This document shows, piece by piece, positions 26,566 to 35,156 of a DNA stretch of 64,000 nucleotides. The notes beneath the pieces are model-generated. The model ran no database searches. It was not told where the DNA came from and was given only the letters and a program-made list of their open reading frames with translations. Within the stretch, counting starts at the first letter, position 1. Each line of letters starts with the position of its first letter. Source of the stretch: Geodermatophilus sp. DF01-2 (GTDB taxonomy: Bacteria; Actinomycetota; Actinomycetes; Mycobacteriales; Geodermatophilaceae); assembly GCF_004571065.1 (NCBI RefSeq), contig NZ_SPQN01000006.1:43369-107368 (forward strand). The letters are read 5' to 3'. The position numbers were made by a program, and so were the translations under genes.

Positions 26566-27324
26566 TCACGAGCCGCGGCGGGCGACCCTGCCGGACCCGG
26601 CCTGGTCGACCGGGTAGACCAGGACGTCGGCGACGACGACGTGCGGCGGCCGGTTGGCGATCCAGGTCACCACGTCGGCGACGTCCCCGGCCGACAGCGG
26701 CGTCATTCCCTCGTAGACCGCCTTGGCCGGGGCCTCGTCCCCGTCGAAGCGGACGAGGGAGAACTCGGTCTCGACCATGCCGGGGTCGACCTGGCTGATC
26801 CGTACGCCGCTGCCGAGGACGTCCATCCGCATGCCGCGGGTGATCCGCTCGACGGCGGCCTTGGTCGCGCAGTACACCGCGCCGCCGGGGTAGACCTCGC
26901 GCCCCGCGTTCGACCCGATGTTGATGACGTGCCCGGCGCCGCGCTCGACCATCCCGGGCAGCACGCAGGCCGAGACGTTGAGCAGGCCGCGGACGTTGGT
27001 GTCGAGCATCCGGTCCCAGTCGTCCGGATCGTCGGTGTGGATCGGCCCGCGGCCGGCGGCCAGCCCGGCGTTGTTGACCAGGACGTCGATCGGCGTCCAC
27101 TCCTCGGGCAGCGAGGTCAGCGCGGCCGACACCTGTTCGCGGTCCCGGACGTCCACGGTCAGCGGCAGCACGGCGTCCCCGTGGCCGGCGCGCAGGTCGT
27201 CCAGCCGCTCGGTGCGGCGGGCGGCGGCGACGACCCGGGCGCCCTCGGCCAGGAAGGCCTCGACACAGGCCCGGCCGATGCCGCTCGAGGCCCCGGTCAC
27301 CAGTACGACTCGTCCAGCGGTCAC
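26566..27324 (-). CDS. Short-chain dehydrogenase/reductase (YdfG-like)
   Basis: NADP-type SDR of about 252 aa with TGASSGIGRACVEAF, Arg residues after strand 2 (AARRTERL), [15 protein letters not shown], catalytic Ser in HVINIGSNAG, and Tyr-x3-Lys in AVYCATKAAVERITRG. It is close to serine/3-hydroxy acid dehydrogenases of the YdfG type, so a hydroxy-acid substrate is plausible. I chose GTG 27324, just after GGAGAG. An ATG at 27360 overlapping the GntR stop is an alternative that would couple the genes. Confidence 0.88.
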   Translation of the reverse strand: MTAGRVVLVTGASSGIGRACVEAFLAEGARVVAAARRTERLDDLRAGHGDAVLPLTVDVRDREQVSAALTSLPEEWTPIDVLVNNAGLAAGRGPIHTDDPDDWDRMLDTNVRGLLNVSACVLPGMVERGAGHVINIGSNAGREVYPGGAVYCATKAAVERITRGMRMDVLGSGVRISQVDPGMVETEFSLVRFDGDEAPAKAVYEGMTPLSAGDVADVVTWIANRPPHVVVADVLVYPVDQAGSGRVARRGS

Positions 27325-27352
27325 AGCTCTCCAATGCTCGGGGGGACGGGGA

Positions 27353-28099
27353 TCAAGCATGCGGGGCACGGGCCGCGGCGCCGGCCCGGGACCCCGACGG
27401 CGCCCGGGTACGGCGGAAGGCGACCGGCCCGGGCGGTGCGTCGCCGACCAGCTGGGTGTCGAGGTAGGAGTCGCGGGACTTCTCGACGTGCACGTGCATC
27501 GCGGCGGCGGCCTCCTCGGCCCGGCCGGCCGCGATCAGCTCGGCGACCTCCCGGTGCTCGGCCCACGCCCGCGGGGCGATGCTGCTGACCAGGGGCGCGA
27601 AGAACCAGCGGCTGCGCTGGGAGAGCTGCTCGCCGAACTCCAGCAGGATGTGGTTGCGCGCGGTGAGCAGCACGGTGCGGTGGAAGCGTGCGGTGTGGCC
27701 GGCCATCTGCTGCGAGGGGACGCCGCGCCGCAGGTCGGCGTCGGCCTCGTCGCAGATGCCCAGCAGCGTGGCGGCGTCCTCGGGGGTGCACCGCTGGGCG
27801 GCCAGCTCGGCGGCGGAGCGCTCCACCAGCTCGCGCGCCTCGAAGAACTCGTCCACCTGCTGCCGGGTCGGCTGGTTGACGAACGCCCCGTGGCGCGGCC
27901 GCAGCGTGATCCAGCCGTCGCGGTGCAGCCGCTGCAAGGCCTCGCGCACCGGCCCCCGGCTCACCCCGAGGTCGGCGGCGAGGCGTTCCTCGACCAGGTG
28001 GTCACCGGGCGCAAGCGTCCGGGCGATGAGCAGCTCCTGCAGGCGCCCGTAAACGTGGTCCCGCAGTGGGAGTGCCCGGATGGGCTGGGTCTCGGACAC
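27353..28099 (-). CDS. GntR-family (FCD-type) transcriptional regulator
   Basis: Protein of 248 aa. The winged helix occupies residues about 10-75 (YGRLQELLIARTLAPGDHLV, then DLGVSRGPVREALQRLHRDG). The FCD effector domain is residues about 85-215 (VDEFFEARELVERSAAELAA, GHTARFHRTVLL, AEHREVAELIAAGRAEEA). A low-complexity tail follows. It is transcribed away from the TAXI-TRAP operon and heads the SDR-MFS unit. A symmetrical AT-rich site lies 36-51 bp before its start, so it probably controls both directions. Confidence 0.92.
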   Translation of the reverse strand: MSETQPIRALPLRDHVYGRLQELLIARTLAPGDHLVEERLAADLGVSRGPVREALQRLHRDGWITLRPRHGAFVNQPTRQQVDEFFEARELVERSAAELAAQRCTPEDAATLLGICDEADADLRRGVPSQQMAGHTARFHRTVLLTARNHILLEFGEQLSQRSRWFFAPLVSSIAPRAWAEHREVAELIAAGRAEEAAAAMHVHVEKSRDSYLDTQLVGDAPPGPVAFRRTRAPSGSRAGAAARAPHA

Positions 28100-28134
28100 T
28101 TCTCCTGACCTCCGCGTCGGGCGGGCCGTAACCG

Positions 28135-28150
28135 GTTTGCAATCGTAAAC
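28135..28150. promoter_or_regulatory. Candidate GntR operator (GTTT-N8-AAAC)
   Basis: GTTTGCAATCGTAAAC is an imperfect palindrome (12 of 16 symmetrical positions) in the 182-bp gap between the GntR gene and the divergent TAXI-TRAP operon. It is the only AT-rich patch in that gap, and another related sequence (AAACAGTAGAC) follows it directly. Placement and symmetry suit a repressor site controlling both directions. Confidence 0.45.
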
Positions 28151-28281
28151 AGTAGACAGGCCCGTGTGTGAGTTGCTTCACTCGGCAGACGTCCCACCCG
28201 CACGACACGACTCCCGACAGGGGACGGAGGGCGGCGCCCTCCGTCCCCGTCCGCTCCTCCGCATCGACAGGAAGGCCGACG

Positions 28282-29301
28282 ATGTCCTCCACCCCACCCG
28301 TTGCCCGGCAGCGGCGCTCCCGACTGCTGCTCGGCGCAGGGCTCGCCATGAGCGTCCTCCTCACCGCGTGCGGTGGCGACGACGGCGGCGACACCGCCGC
28401 CGGCGGCGACGAGGGCGCCGCCCAGGAGTTCAACGACGTCCTGACGTTCGCCACCGGTGGCACCGGCGGCGTCTACTACCCCTACGGCGGCGGCATCGGC
28501 AACCTGCTGACCTCCGAGGTCCCCGGCCTCACGGTGACCGTCCAGGAGACCAACGCGTCGGTGGACAACATGCAGCTGCTCCAGTCCGGCCAGGTGCAGC
28601 TCGCCTTCGCCCTCGGCGACGTCGTCGCCGACGCCGCCGCCGGCCAGAACGTCTTCACCGAGCCGCTGGACATCTGCGCGCTCGGCAACATCTACAACAA
28701 CTACGTCCACTTCTTCACGACGGCCGACACGGGCATCACCTCCGTCGAGGACCTCGCGGGCAGGCGCGTCTCGGTCGGCGCGGTGGGGTCGGCCTCCGAG
28801 GTCACCGCCGACCGGATCCTGCAGGCGGCCGGAATCGACCCGCAGGCCGACATCGAACGGGCGCAGCTGGGCGTCGCCGAGACGGTCGCGGCGCTCCAGG
28901 ACGGCACCATCGACGCCGGTGCCTGGTCCGGCGGCCTGCCGACCGGCGCGATCGTCGACCTCGCCAGCACCGACGACCTGGTCCTGCTCGACACCGGCCA
29001 GTACGCCGACGAGCTGGCCGAGCAGTACGGCGACTACTACTTCGCGCTGGACATCCCGGCCGGCACCTACGAGGGCCAGGAGGAACCGGTCTCCAACGTC
29101 GTCTCGCCGAACATCCTCGTCGTCCGGAACGACATGGACGAGGCCCTGCAGGAGGTGATCACCCGGACGATCTTCGAGAACCAGGAGCAGCTGGAGACCG
29201 TGCACCCCGCGGCGGAGGAGCTGGACCCGACGACGGCCGGGGACATCCCGTTCATCGAGACCTGCCCGGGCGCCCAGGCCTACTTCGACTCGGTCAACTG
29301 A
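28282..29301 (+). CDS. TAXI-family TRAP transporter solute-binding lipoprotein
   Basis: Exported binding protein of 339 aa. Signal peptide with twin Arg-rich start (RQRRSRLLLGAGLAMSVLL) and lipobox LTAC, Cys near residue 31, then a Gly/Asp linker. The mature part has the TAXI signature FATGGTGGVYYPYGGGIGNLL, ETNASVDNMQLLQSGQVQLAF, and GRRVSVGAVGSASEVTADRIL. It delivers a small carboxylate to the 4TM/12TM permease two genes on, with the DUF1850 gene between. ATG at 28282. First gene of an eight-gene operon (28282-38126). Confidence 0.93.
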   Translation: MSSTPPVARQRRSRLLLGAGLAMSVLLTACGGDDGGDTAAGGDEGAAQEFNDVLTFATGGTGGVYYPYGGGIGNLLTSEVPGLTVTVQETNASVDNMQLLQSGQVQLAFALGDVVADAAAGQNVFTEPLDICALGNIYNNYVHFFTTADTGITSVEDLAGRRVSVGAVGSASEVTADRILQAAGIDPQADIERAQLGVAETVAALQDGTIDAGAWSGGLPTGAIVDLASTDDLVLLDTGQYADELAEQYGDYYFALDIPAGTYEGQEEPVSNVVSPNILVVRNDMDEALQEVITRTIFENQEQLETVHPAAEELDPTTAGDIPFIETCPGAQAYFDSVN

Positions 29302-29321
29302 CCCGTCGAGGACGCGCCGCC

Positions 29322-29891
29322 GTGCTGCCGGGGTCCGGAGCCCGCTCCGGTCCCGGCAGCACGGCGGTGTCCGACCGGATCCGCCGCCGGTGGCTCCTGC
29401 TCGTCGCGCCCCTGCTCGTCGTCGTCGCCGCGGTGACCGTGACCGCAGCGCTCGCCTTCGGCGGCGACGGGGAGCAGGCTGTCACCGTGCGCACGCCGGA
29501 CGGCGACGTCATCGCCTCCCTCCCCGTGGAAGCCGGCGACCGGTTCGCCGTCAGCTACCGCAACAGCGTCTACACCACCCTCGCCGAGGAGCGGTACCGC
29601 GTGCTCCCCGACGGCAGGTTCGAGCTGGTCGAGCTGGCCGCCGACCAGGTGGCCGTCCTCGAGGAGTACTACGCCGTCCCCGGCGCCCCGCGACCGGCAC
29701 CGCCGGGCGACCGCCGCGCCTACGTGGTGGAGCCCGACCCCACCCGGCCCGCTGTCTTCGAGCGCCTCAACATCGCCGCCACCGACCTCGGTGAGCGCAC
29801 CCTCTGGGTGCCCGGCCACCCGCCGGTCCCCCTGTGGCAACGGGTCGTCAGCGAGAACCCGACCGTGTTACTCGACATCGAGGAGATCTGA
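29322..29891 (+). CDS. DUF1850 domain protein (TRAP-associated)
   Basis: Protein of about 189 aa with one N-terminal hydrophobic segment (WLLLVAPLLVVVAAVTVTAAL) and an extracytoplasmic domain. RFAVSYRNSVYTTLAEERYRV, then FELVELAADQVAVLEEYYAV, is the DUF1850 pattern. The family is regularly found between TAXI binding proteins and TRAP 4TM/12TM fusion permeases, exactly as here, and is presumed to assist the transporter. GTG at 29322 has GAGGA 9 nt upstream; GTG at 29367 is an alternative. Its stop overlaps the permease ATG (TGATG). Confidence 0.85.
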   Translation: MLPGSGARSGPGSTAVSDRIRRRWLLLVAPLLVVVAAVTVTAALAFGGDGEQAVTVRTPDGDVIASLPVEAGDRFAVSYRNSVYTTLAEERYRVLPDGRFELVELAADQVAVLEEYYAVPGAPRPAPPGDRRAYVVEPDPTRPAVFERLNIAATDLGERTLWVPGHPPVPLWQRVVSENPTVLLDIEEI

Positions 29892-32128
29892 TGAAGCTGC
29901 GAGGTCGCGCACGGACCCGCGCGGAGGAAGACCCCCGCGTCGCCGCCTCGTCGAACGGCGCCACCGCCACCGGGGAGCGCCGCAGCGGTGAGGTCGACGC
30001 GGCGACCCTCGACGAGACCGGGCACAGCCGCCCGGTGGACTCCGACGAGATCGACGAGGAGAGGCTGCTCGCCGAGTTCGAGGCGGAGAAGCCGGCCCGT
30101 CACCTCGTGGGCATCCCCGGCTACGTCACCGCGGTCTTCGGTGTCGGGCTCTCGCTGTTCGGGCTGTACTGGGTGTTCAACCCGATGCCCAAGCAGGTCT
30201 ACCTGCCCTACTTCCTGAGCATCGGCCTGTTCCTGACCTTCCTCACCTACCGCGGGTGGGGCCGTTCCACGTCCGACCGGCTGGCCGGCAAGGCCGACCA
30301 TCCCAACGTCCTCGACTGGCTGCTGGCCCTCGTGTCGCTGATCCCGGCCGTCTACATCGTCTGGGACTGGCAGGCGTTCTTCCGGCGCGCGATCCTGCCG
30401 ACGGACCTGGACATCGTCGTCGGGACCCTGCTGATCGTCCTGGTGCTCGAGGCGGCCCGGCGCACGGTCGGGGTGCTGGTGCCGGTGGTGGTCATCGGCT
30501 TCCTCGCCTACGCCTACTTCGGCTCCAGCTTCCCCTCCCCGTTCACCACCGCCGACTTCACGTGGCAGCGGCTGGTGGGGCACAACGTCATGGGCCTGCA
30601 GGGCATCTTCGGTGTCCCGCTCGACGTGGCGGCCACCTACATCATCCTGTTCACGATCTACGGCGCCGTCCTGGCCGCCTCGGGCGCGACGAAGTTCTTC
30701 ATCGACCTGTCCTTCGCCGCGTTCGGGCAGTCGGCCGCCGGCCCCGGCCGGACCGTCACCATGTCCGGCTTCCTCCTGGGCACCGTCTCCGGCTCCGGGG
30801 TGGCCACCACCGTCACCCTGGGCGGCATCGGCTGGCCGCTGCTGCGCAAGGCCGGCTACCCGGCGGAGGCCGGCGGTGGCGTGCTGGCCGCGGCCGGTAT
30901 CGGCGCGATCATGTCCCCGCCGACCCTGGGCGCGGCCGCGTTCATCATCGCCGAGCTGCTGCAGGTCTCCTACCTGGAGGTACTGCTCTGGGCGACGATC
31001 CCGACGATCCTGTACTACCTCGGGATCATCCTGGCGATCGAGATGGACGCCCGCCGGCACGGCACGCACTCGGTCGAGATCGAGACCCAGTCGGCCTGGC
31101 GGCTGCTGCTGCGCTTCGGCTACCACTTCTCGTCGCTGGCCGCGATCGTCTTCTTCCTGGTGCTGGGCTACACGCCGTTCCGCGCGGTCGTCTACGCCAC
31201 CGCGCTGGCCTTCCTGCTCAGCTTCCTCGAGCGGCGGTCCTGGATCACGCCGAAGCGGCTGTGGACCGCGCTGGCGCAGGGCGCGCAGGGCGCGCTGTCG
31301 GTCATCCCGGTCATGGCGGCGGCCGGTCTGATCGTGGGCGTCATGACCCTCACCGGGTTGGCGCTGCGGCTGGCCGGGATCATCGTCGACCTCGCCGGCG
31401 GCAACATCGTCCTGACGGCCGTGTTCTCGGCGATCGTCGTGGTGCTGCTCGGCCTCGCCGTCCCGGTGACCGCGAGCTTCATCATCTCGTTCGTCATCAT
31501 CTCGCCGGCGCTGCAGCAGGTGGGTGTCGAGCCGTTCGCCGCGGCGATGTTCATCTTCTACTACGCGGTGCTCAGCGAGGTCTCCCCGCCGACGGCGCTC
31601 TCGCCCTTCGCGGCGGCGGCCATCACCGGCGGCAAGCCGGTCAGGACCATGTGGCTGACGTGGAAGTACACGCTGCCGGCGTTCCTCGTGCCGTTCATCT
31701 TCGTGCTCTCCCCGAGCGGCGTCGGGCTGCTCTTCGAGGGCGGCTGGCAGACCGTGCTGATCGCGTTCACCACCGCGGTGGCCGCCGTCGCCGCGCTCGC
31801 CGTCGTCACCGGCGCGTGGCTGTTGGGCCCGGCACGCATCCCCGAGCGGGTGCTGTTCCTCGTCGCGGCGATCGCGCTGCTGGTCATGACGCCGACGTTC
31901 ATCGCCGTCGGTGCGGGCTTCCTGGTCGCCGGCTTCGTCGTGCACCTGCTCACCCGCCGCCGGGGCCGGCGCGACGGGGACGGTGCCGACCGGGACGCCG
32001 GATCCCCGACCGCCGGGAGTGCGCCGGCCGACCCGCAGCCGGCGCCTGCGCGACCGGCCTCGGCGCCGTCGGCGTCCCCCGTCGCCAGCACCGCGGTGCC
32101 GGTGGACCGCCCCCGGACGGAGCGGTGA
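29891..32128 (+). CDS. TRAP transporter permease, 4TM/12TM fusion
   Basis: Integral membrane protein of 745 aa. A hydrophilic N-terminal extension of about 70 residues is followed by a DctQ-like four-helix part and a DctM-like large part with many helices. Conserved TRAP large-subunit segments include GPGRTVTMSGFLLGTVSGSG, AAAGIGAIMSPPTLGAAAFI and YYAVLSEVSPPTALSPFAAA. The charged tail of about 60 residues at the C-terminus is cytoplasmic. It forms a Na+- or H+-driven importer with the TAXI protein. The DUF6282 gene overlaps its stop by 4 bp. Confidence 0.94.
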   Translation: MKLRGRARTRAEEDPRVAASSNGATATGERRSGEVDAATLDETGHSRPVDSDEIDEERLLAEFEAEKPARHLVGIPGYVTAVFGVGLSLFGLYWVFNPMPKQVYLPYFLSIGLFLTFLTYRGWGRSTSDRLAGKADHPNVLDWLLALVSLIPAVYIVWDWQAFFRRAILPTDLDIVVGTLLIVLVLEAARRTVGVLVPVVVIGFLAYAYFGSSFPSPFTTADFTWQRLVGHNVMGLQGIFGVPLDVAATYIILFTIYGAVLAASGATKFFIDLSFAAFGQSAAGPGRTVTMSGFLLGTVSGSGVATTVTLGGIGWPLLRKAGYPAEAGGGVLAAAGIGAIMSPPTLGAAAFIIAELLQVSYLEVLLWATIPTILYYLGIILAIEMDARRHGTHSVEIETQSAWRLLLRFGYHFSSLAAIVFFLVLGYTPFRAVVYATALAFLLSFLERRSWITPKRLWTALAQGAQGALSVIPVMAAAGLIVGVMTLTGLALRLAGIIVDLAGGNIVLTAVFSAIVVVLLGLAVPVTASFIISFVIISPALQQVGVEPFAAAMFIFYYAVLSEVSPPTALSPFAAAAITGGKPVRTMWLTWKYTLPAFLVPFIFVLSPSGVGLLFEGGWQTVLIAFTTAVAAVAALAVVTGAWLLGPARIPERVLFLVAAIALLVMTPTFIAVGAGFLVAGFVVHLLTRRRGRRDGDGADRDAGSPTAGSAPADPQPAPARPASAPSASPVASTAVPVDRPRTER

Positions 32129-32976
32129 GTCCGCAGCTCGTCTCCGGCGTCGCCGACCTGCACGTGCACGGGGCACCCAGCCTCGTGCCGCGGCACGGCC
32201 TCGACCACGAGGTCGTCGGGGCGCACGCCCAGGTCGGCGTCGACCTCGCCGTCCTCAAGGCGCACGAGGGGTCGACGGTCGAGCGCGCGGCCCTGGCCGA
32301 CCGGCGGGCGGAGACCGACGGCGTCCGCGTGGTCGGCGGGATCGTGCTCAACTCGCCGGTCGGCGGGGCCAACCCCGACGCGGTGGAGGTGGCCGCCCGG
32401 CTCGGCGGGCGCGTGGTGTGGATGCCGACGGTCTCCGCGCCCGCGCACGTCGCCTCGGCGGCCCGTCCCGAGCTCGCCGTGCACAGGACGCTGTCCTTCC
32501 GGCAGGTCGACGTCCTCGGCGACGACGGCGCCCTGCTGCCCGCCTGGCAGGAGGTGATCGACGTCGTCGCAGCAGCCGACCTGGTGCTGGCCTCGGGCCA
32601 CCTCACCTGCGCCGAGGCGCTGGTGCTCTTCCGCGCCGCGCACGCCGCCGGGGTTCGCCGGATGCTGTTCAACCACCCCCGGATGCCGTTCCTGCGCTGG
32701 GACGACGCCGCCGCGCCCGAGCTCGCCCGACTCGGCGTGGTGCTGGAGCTGGGCATCCTGCCCGACATCCTCACTCCCGACGGGCCGCCGTCGACCACGC
32801 TCGGCGAGGTGTACCCGCACGACCAGCTGGCCTTCGGCGGCGACCTCGGCCACGCCGACCACCCGACGATGGCCCAGGCGCTGCCCGGCTGGCTGGCCGA
32901 CCTGGAGGCGTGCCTGGGCGAGGCCGGCACCGAGCGGGCCCTCACCACCGTCGGCCGGGAGCTGGTGCTCCGGTGA
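32125..32976 (+). CDS. DUF6282 family amidohydrolase-like protein
   Basis: Protein of 283 aa with a TIM-barrel hydrolase look. DLHVHGAPSL near the N-terminus gives the HxH metal motif, LKAHEGSTVERAALADR follows, then GGIVLNSPVGGANPDAVEVA, LASGHLTCAEAL with a His, FNHPRMPF, and FGGDLGHADHPTM with Asp/His near the end. These match DUF6282, a metal-dependent hydrolase group of unknown substrate that often accompanies carboxylate transport operons. GTG 32125 overlaps the permease stop. Confidence 0.82.
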   Translation: MSPQLVSGVADLHVHGAPSLVPRHGLDHEVVGAHAQVGVDLAVLKAHEGSTVERAALADRRAETDGVRVVGGIVLNSPVGGANPDAVEVAARLGGRVVWMPTVSAPAHVASAARPELAVHRTLSFRQVDVLGDDGALLPAWQEVIDVVAAADLVLASGHLTCAEALVLFRAAHAAGVRRMLFNHPRMPFLRWDDAAAPELARLGVVLELGILPDILTPDGPPSTTLGEVYPHDQLAFGGDLGHADHPTMAQALPGWLADLEACLGEAGTERALTTVGRELVLR

Positions 32977-35156
32977 TCCGGGTCGCGCTCCTGCCCGGGG
33001 ACGGCGTCGGCGAGGAGGTGCTCGACGGGCCGACGCGGCTGCTGCGCCGGCTGGCCGGGACCGGCGCGGTCGAGGTCACCGGGCCCTGGCCGGTCGGCGC
33101 CCGCGCCGCGGCGGCGACCGGCGACGTGCTGCCCGCCGAGACGCTGGCCGCGTGCGACGCCGCCGACGCGATCCTGCTCGGCGCGGTGGGGGAGGACCCC
33201 CGCGTGCCGGCCGAGGTGTGCCCGCGCCCGGAGGTCGCGCTGCACCGGTTGCGCGAGTGCTACGACCTGCGCATCTCGGTGCGCGAGATTCCGCTCGGCG
33301 AGGGCCGCGAGCTGGCCGTGGTGCGCAACCTCATCGGCGGCTCGTACGGCGGCGCGGACGACCGGATGCTTCGCGAGGACGGCAGCGAGGCCGCCGACGT
33401 GCTGCGGCTGACCCGGGAGCGGGTCGCCGAGGTCGTGCACATCGCCATCGACGTGCTCGAGCGGCGCTCCGCCGGTCCGCGTGCGGGCGGGCGGCTGGTC
33501 TCGGCGGACAAGGCCAACCTCTACGCGACCGGTCGGCTGTGGCGGCAGGTCGCCGGGGAGGTCGCTCGCGAGCGCGGCGTCGACGTCGAGCACCGATACG
33601 TCGACCGGGCGGCGTTCGAGCTGGGGTCGGGTGCCGCGGTGCCCGACGTCCTGGTCACCGAGGGTCTGCTCGGCGACATCCTCTCCGACCTCGCCGCCGG
33701 CCGGGCCGGCTCGCCGGCGCTGTGCGGCTCGGCCTCGCTGCACCCCGGCGACCCGGTCCGCGGGCGGTGCGTCGGGCTGTTCGAGCCTGCGCACGGCTCG
33801 GCGCCGCGGCGGGCGCTGCGCGACCAGGTCGACCCGCTCGGCGGCTTCCTCGCGCTGGCCGCCCTGCTGCGGCACTTCCCGTCCACCCGGGAGCTCGGTG
33901 AGCGGGTGCGGGCCGCGGTCGACGGAGTGCTGCGGTCGGGCCCGTGGACCTACGACCTGGCGCCGGAGGACACCCCGCCGGCCACGACCACCGCGGTCGC
34001 CGACGCGGTGCTGGCCGCCTTCGACACGCTGGACGACGAGGCGCGGGTCACACCGGTCGCCGTCGAGGAGCCGCCGGTGCGGGTGCCGGCCGACGTGCTC
34101 GCCGGGTGGACCACCGCGGTCCTGACGGCGGTCGGCGTGCGCCGGCACCACGCCCGCGACGTCGCCCGCGTGCTGGGCTACGCCGACCTGTCCGGCATCG
34201 ACTCGCACGGGGTCGCCCGGCTGCCGGCCTACGTGCAGGCGCTGCGGACCGGGGTGATCGCCACCGACGGCGAGCCGACCGTGGTCGCCGGCGAGGGCGC
34301 GGTGGCCCTCGTCGAGGGGCACGGGCTCTTCGGCCACCCGGTGACCACGCTGGCGCTGGCCGAGGCCGTGGACCGTGCCCGGGCGCACGGCGTCGGCTGG
34401 GTGAACGTGCACGGCAGCAGTCACCACGGCGCCAGCGGCGCGTATGCGCACGAGGCGGCCGACCAGGGGTTGGTCGCGCTGGTCGCCACCAACACCGGCC
34501 CGGTCGTCGCGCCCACCGGCGCCGCCCGCCCGTACCTGGGCACCAACCCGCTGGCGCTGGGCGTGCCGGTGGCCGGGGAGGAGCCGCTGGTCTTCGACAT
34601 GGCGACCTCCGCGGTCGCCGCCGGCAAGTTCGAGATCGCGCTGCGGACCGGTCGCCCCGTGCCGCTGGGCTGGGGGGTGGACGCCCAGGGCCGGCCCACG
34701 ACCGACCCGGCCGCGGTCTTCCCCGGCAGGGGCGCGCTGCTGCCGCTGGGCAGCGACCGCGAGCGCTCCAGCCACAAGGGCTACGGGCTGGGCCTGCTGG
34801 TCGAGCTGCTCACCGGGGTGCTCGCCCAGGGCCCGACCGGCCCCGGCGTCGGCAACCTGACTTTCCGGGCCGGCAGCGGACATCCCGATGTCAGCCACCT
34901 AGTCGTGGTGCTCGACCCGGCGCGGCTCGGCGACCCGGCGGAGGTGCGCGGCGGCGCCGCGCGGCTGCTCGCCGGGCTGCGGGCCCTCGCCCCGGTGGAC
35001 CCGGAGCTACCGGTCCGGACGCCGGGACAGCGGGCCGCCGCCGAGCGCGTGCGGCGCCGGGAGCACGGCATCCCGCTGGACCCCGAGACGCACCGGGCCC
35101 TGGAGGCGCTGGCCGGTCAGGTGGGCCGGCCGCTCGGGACGGCCGCCCGTGGCTGA
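32973..35156 (+). CDS. Fusion protein: isopropylmalate/tartrate-type dehydrogenase + Ldh2 malate/lactate dehydrogenase
   Basis: One frame of 727 aa with two complete dehydrogenases. Residues 1-355 are a decarboxylating beta-hydroxyacid dehydrogenase: LLPGDGVGEEVLDGPTRLLR, VRNLIGGSYGG, SADKANLYATGRLW, VTEGLLGDILSDLAAG, FEPAHGSAPRRA. Residues about 369-727 are an Ldh2/sulfolactate-type dehydrogenase: GIDSHGVARLPAYVQAL, GSSHHGASGAYAHEA, YLGTNPLALGVPV, MATSAVAAGKFEIA, SSHKGYGLGLLVELL. No stop separates them; a linker of about 12 residues joins them. An in-frame GTG at 34077 preceded by GAGGAG could also yield the second domain alone. Both use NAD(P) on hydroxy acids, so a two-step oxidation by one chain is plausible. 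It overlaps its neighbours on both sides. Confidence 0.87.
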   Translation: MIRVALLPGDGVGEEVLDGPTRLLRRLAGTGAVEVTGPWPVGARAAAATGDVLPAETLAACDAADAILLGAVGEDPRVPAEVCPRPEVALHRLRECYDLRISVREIPLGEGRELAVVRNLIGGSYGGADDRMLREDGSEAADVLRLTRERVAEVVHIAIDVLERRSAGPRAGGRLVSADKANLYATGRLWRQVAGEVARERGVDVEHRYVDRAAFELGSGAAVPDVLVTEGLLGDILSDLAAGRAGSPALCGSASLHPGDPVRGRCVGLFEPAHGSAPRRALRDQVDPLGGFLALAALLRHFPSTRELGERVRAAVDGVLRSGPWTYDLAPEDTPPATTTAVADAVLAAFDTLDDEARVTPVAVEEPPVRVPADVLAGWTTAVLTAVGVRRHHARDVARVLGYADLSGIDSHGVARLPAYVQALRTGVIATDGEPTVVAGEGAVALVEGHGLFGHPVTTLALAEAVDRARAHGVGWVNVHGSSHHGASGAYAHEAADQGLVALVATNTGPVVAPTGAARPYLGTNPLALGVPVAGEEPLVFDMATSAVAAGKFEIALRTGRPVPLGWGVDAQGRPTTDPAAVFPGRGALLPLGSDRERSSHKGYGLGLLVELLTGVLAQGPTGPGVGNLTFRAGSGHPDVSHLVVVLDPARLGDPAEVRGGAARLLAGLRALAPVDPELPVRTPGQRAAAERVRRREHGIPLDPETHRALEALAGQVGRPLGTAARG

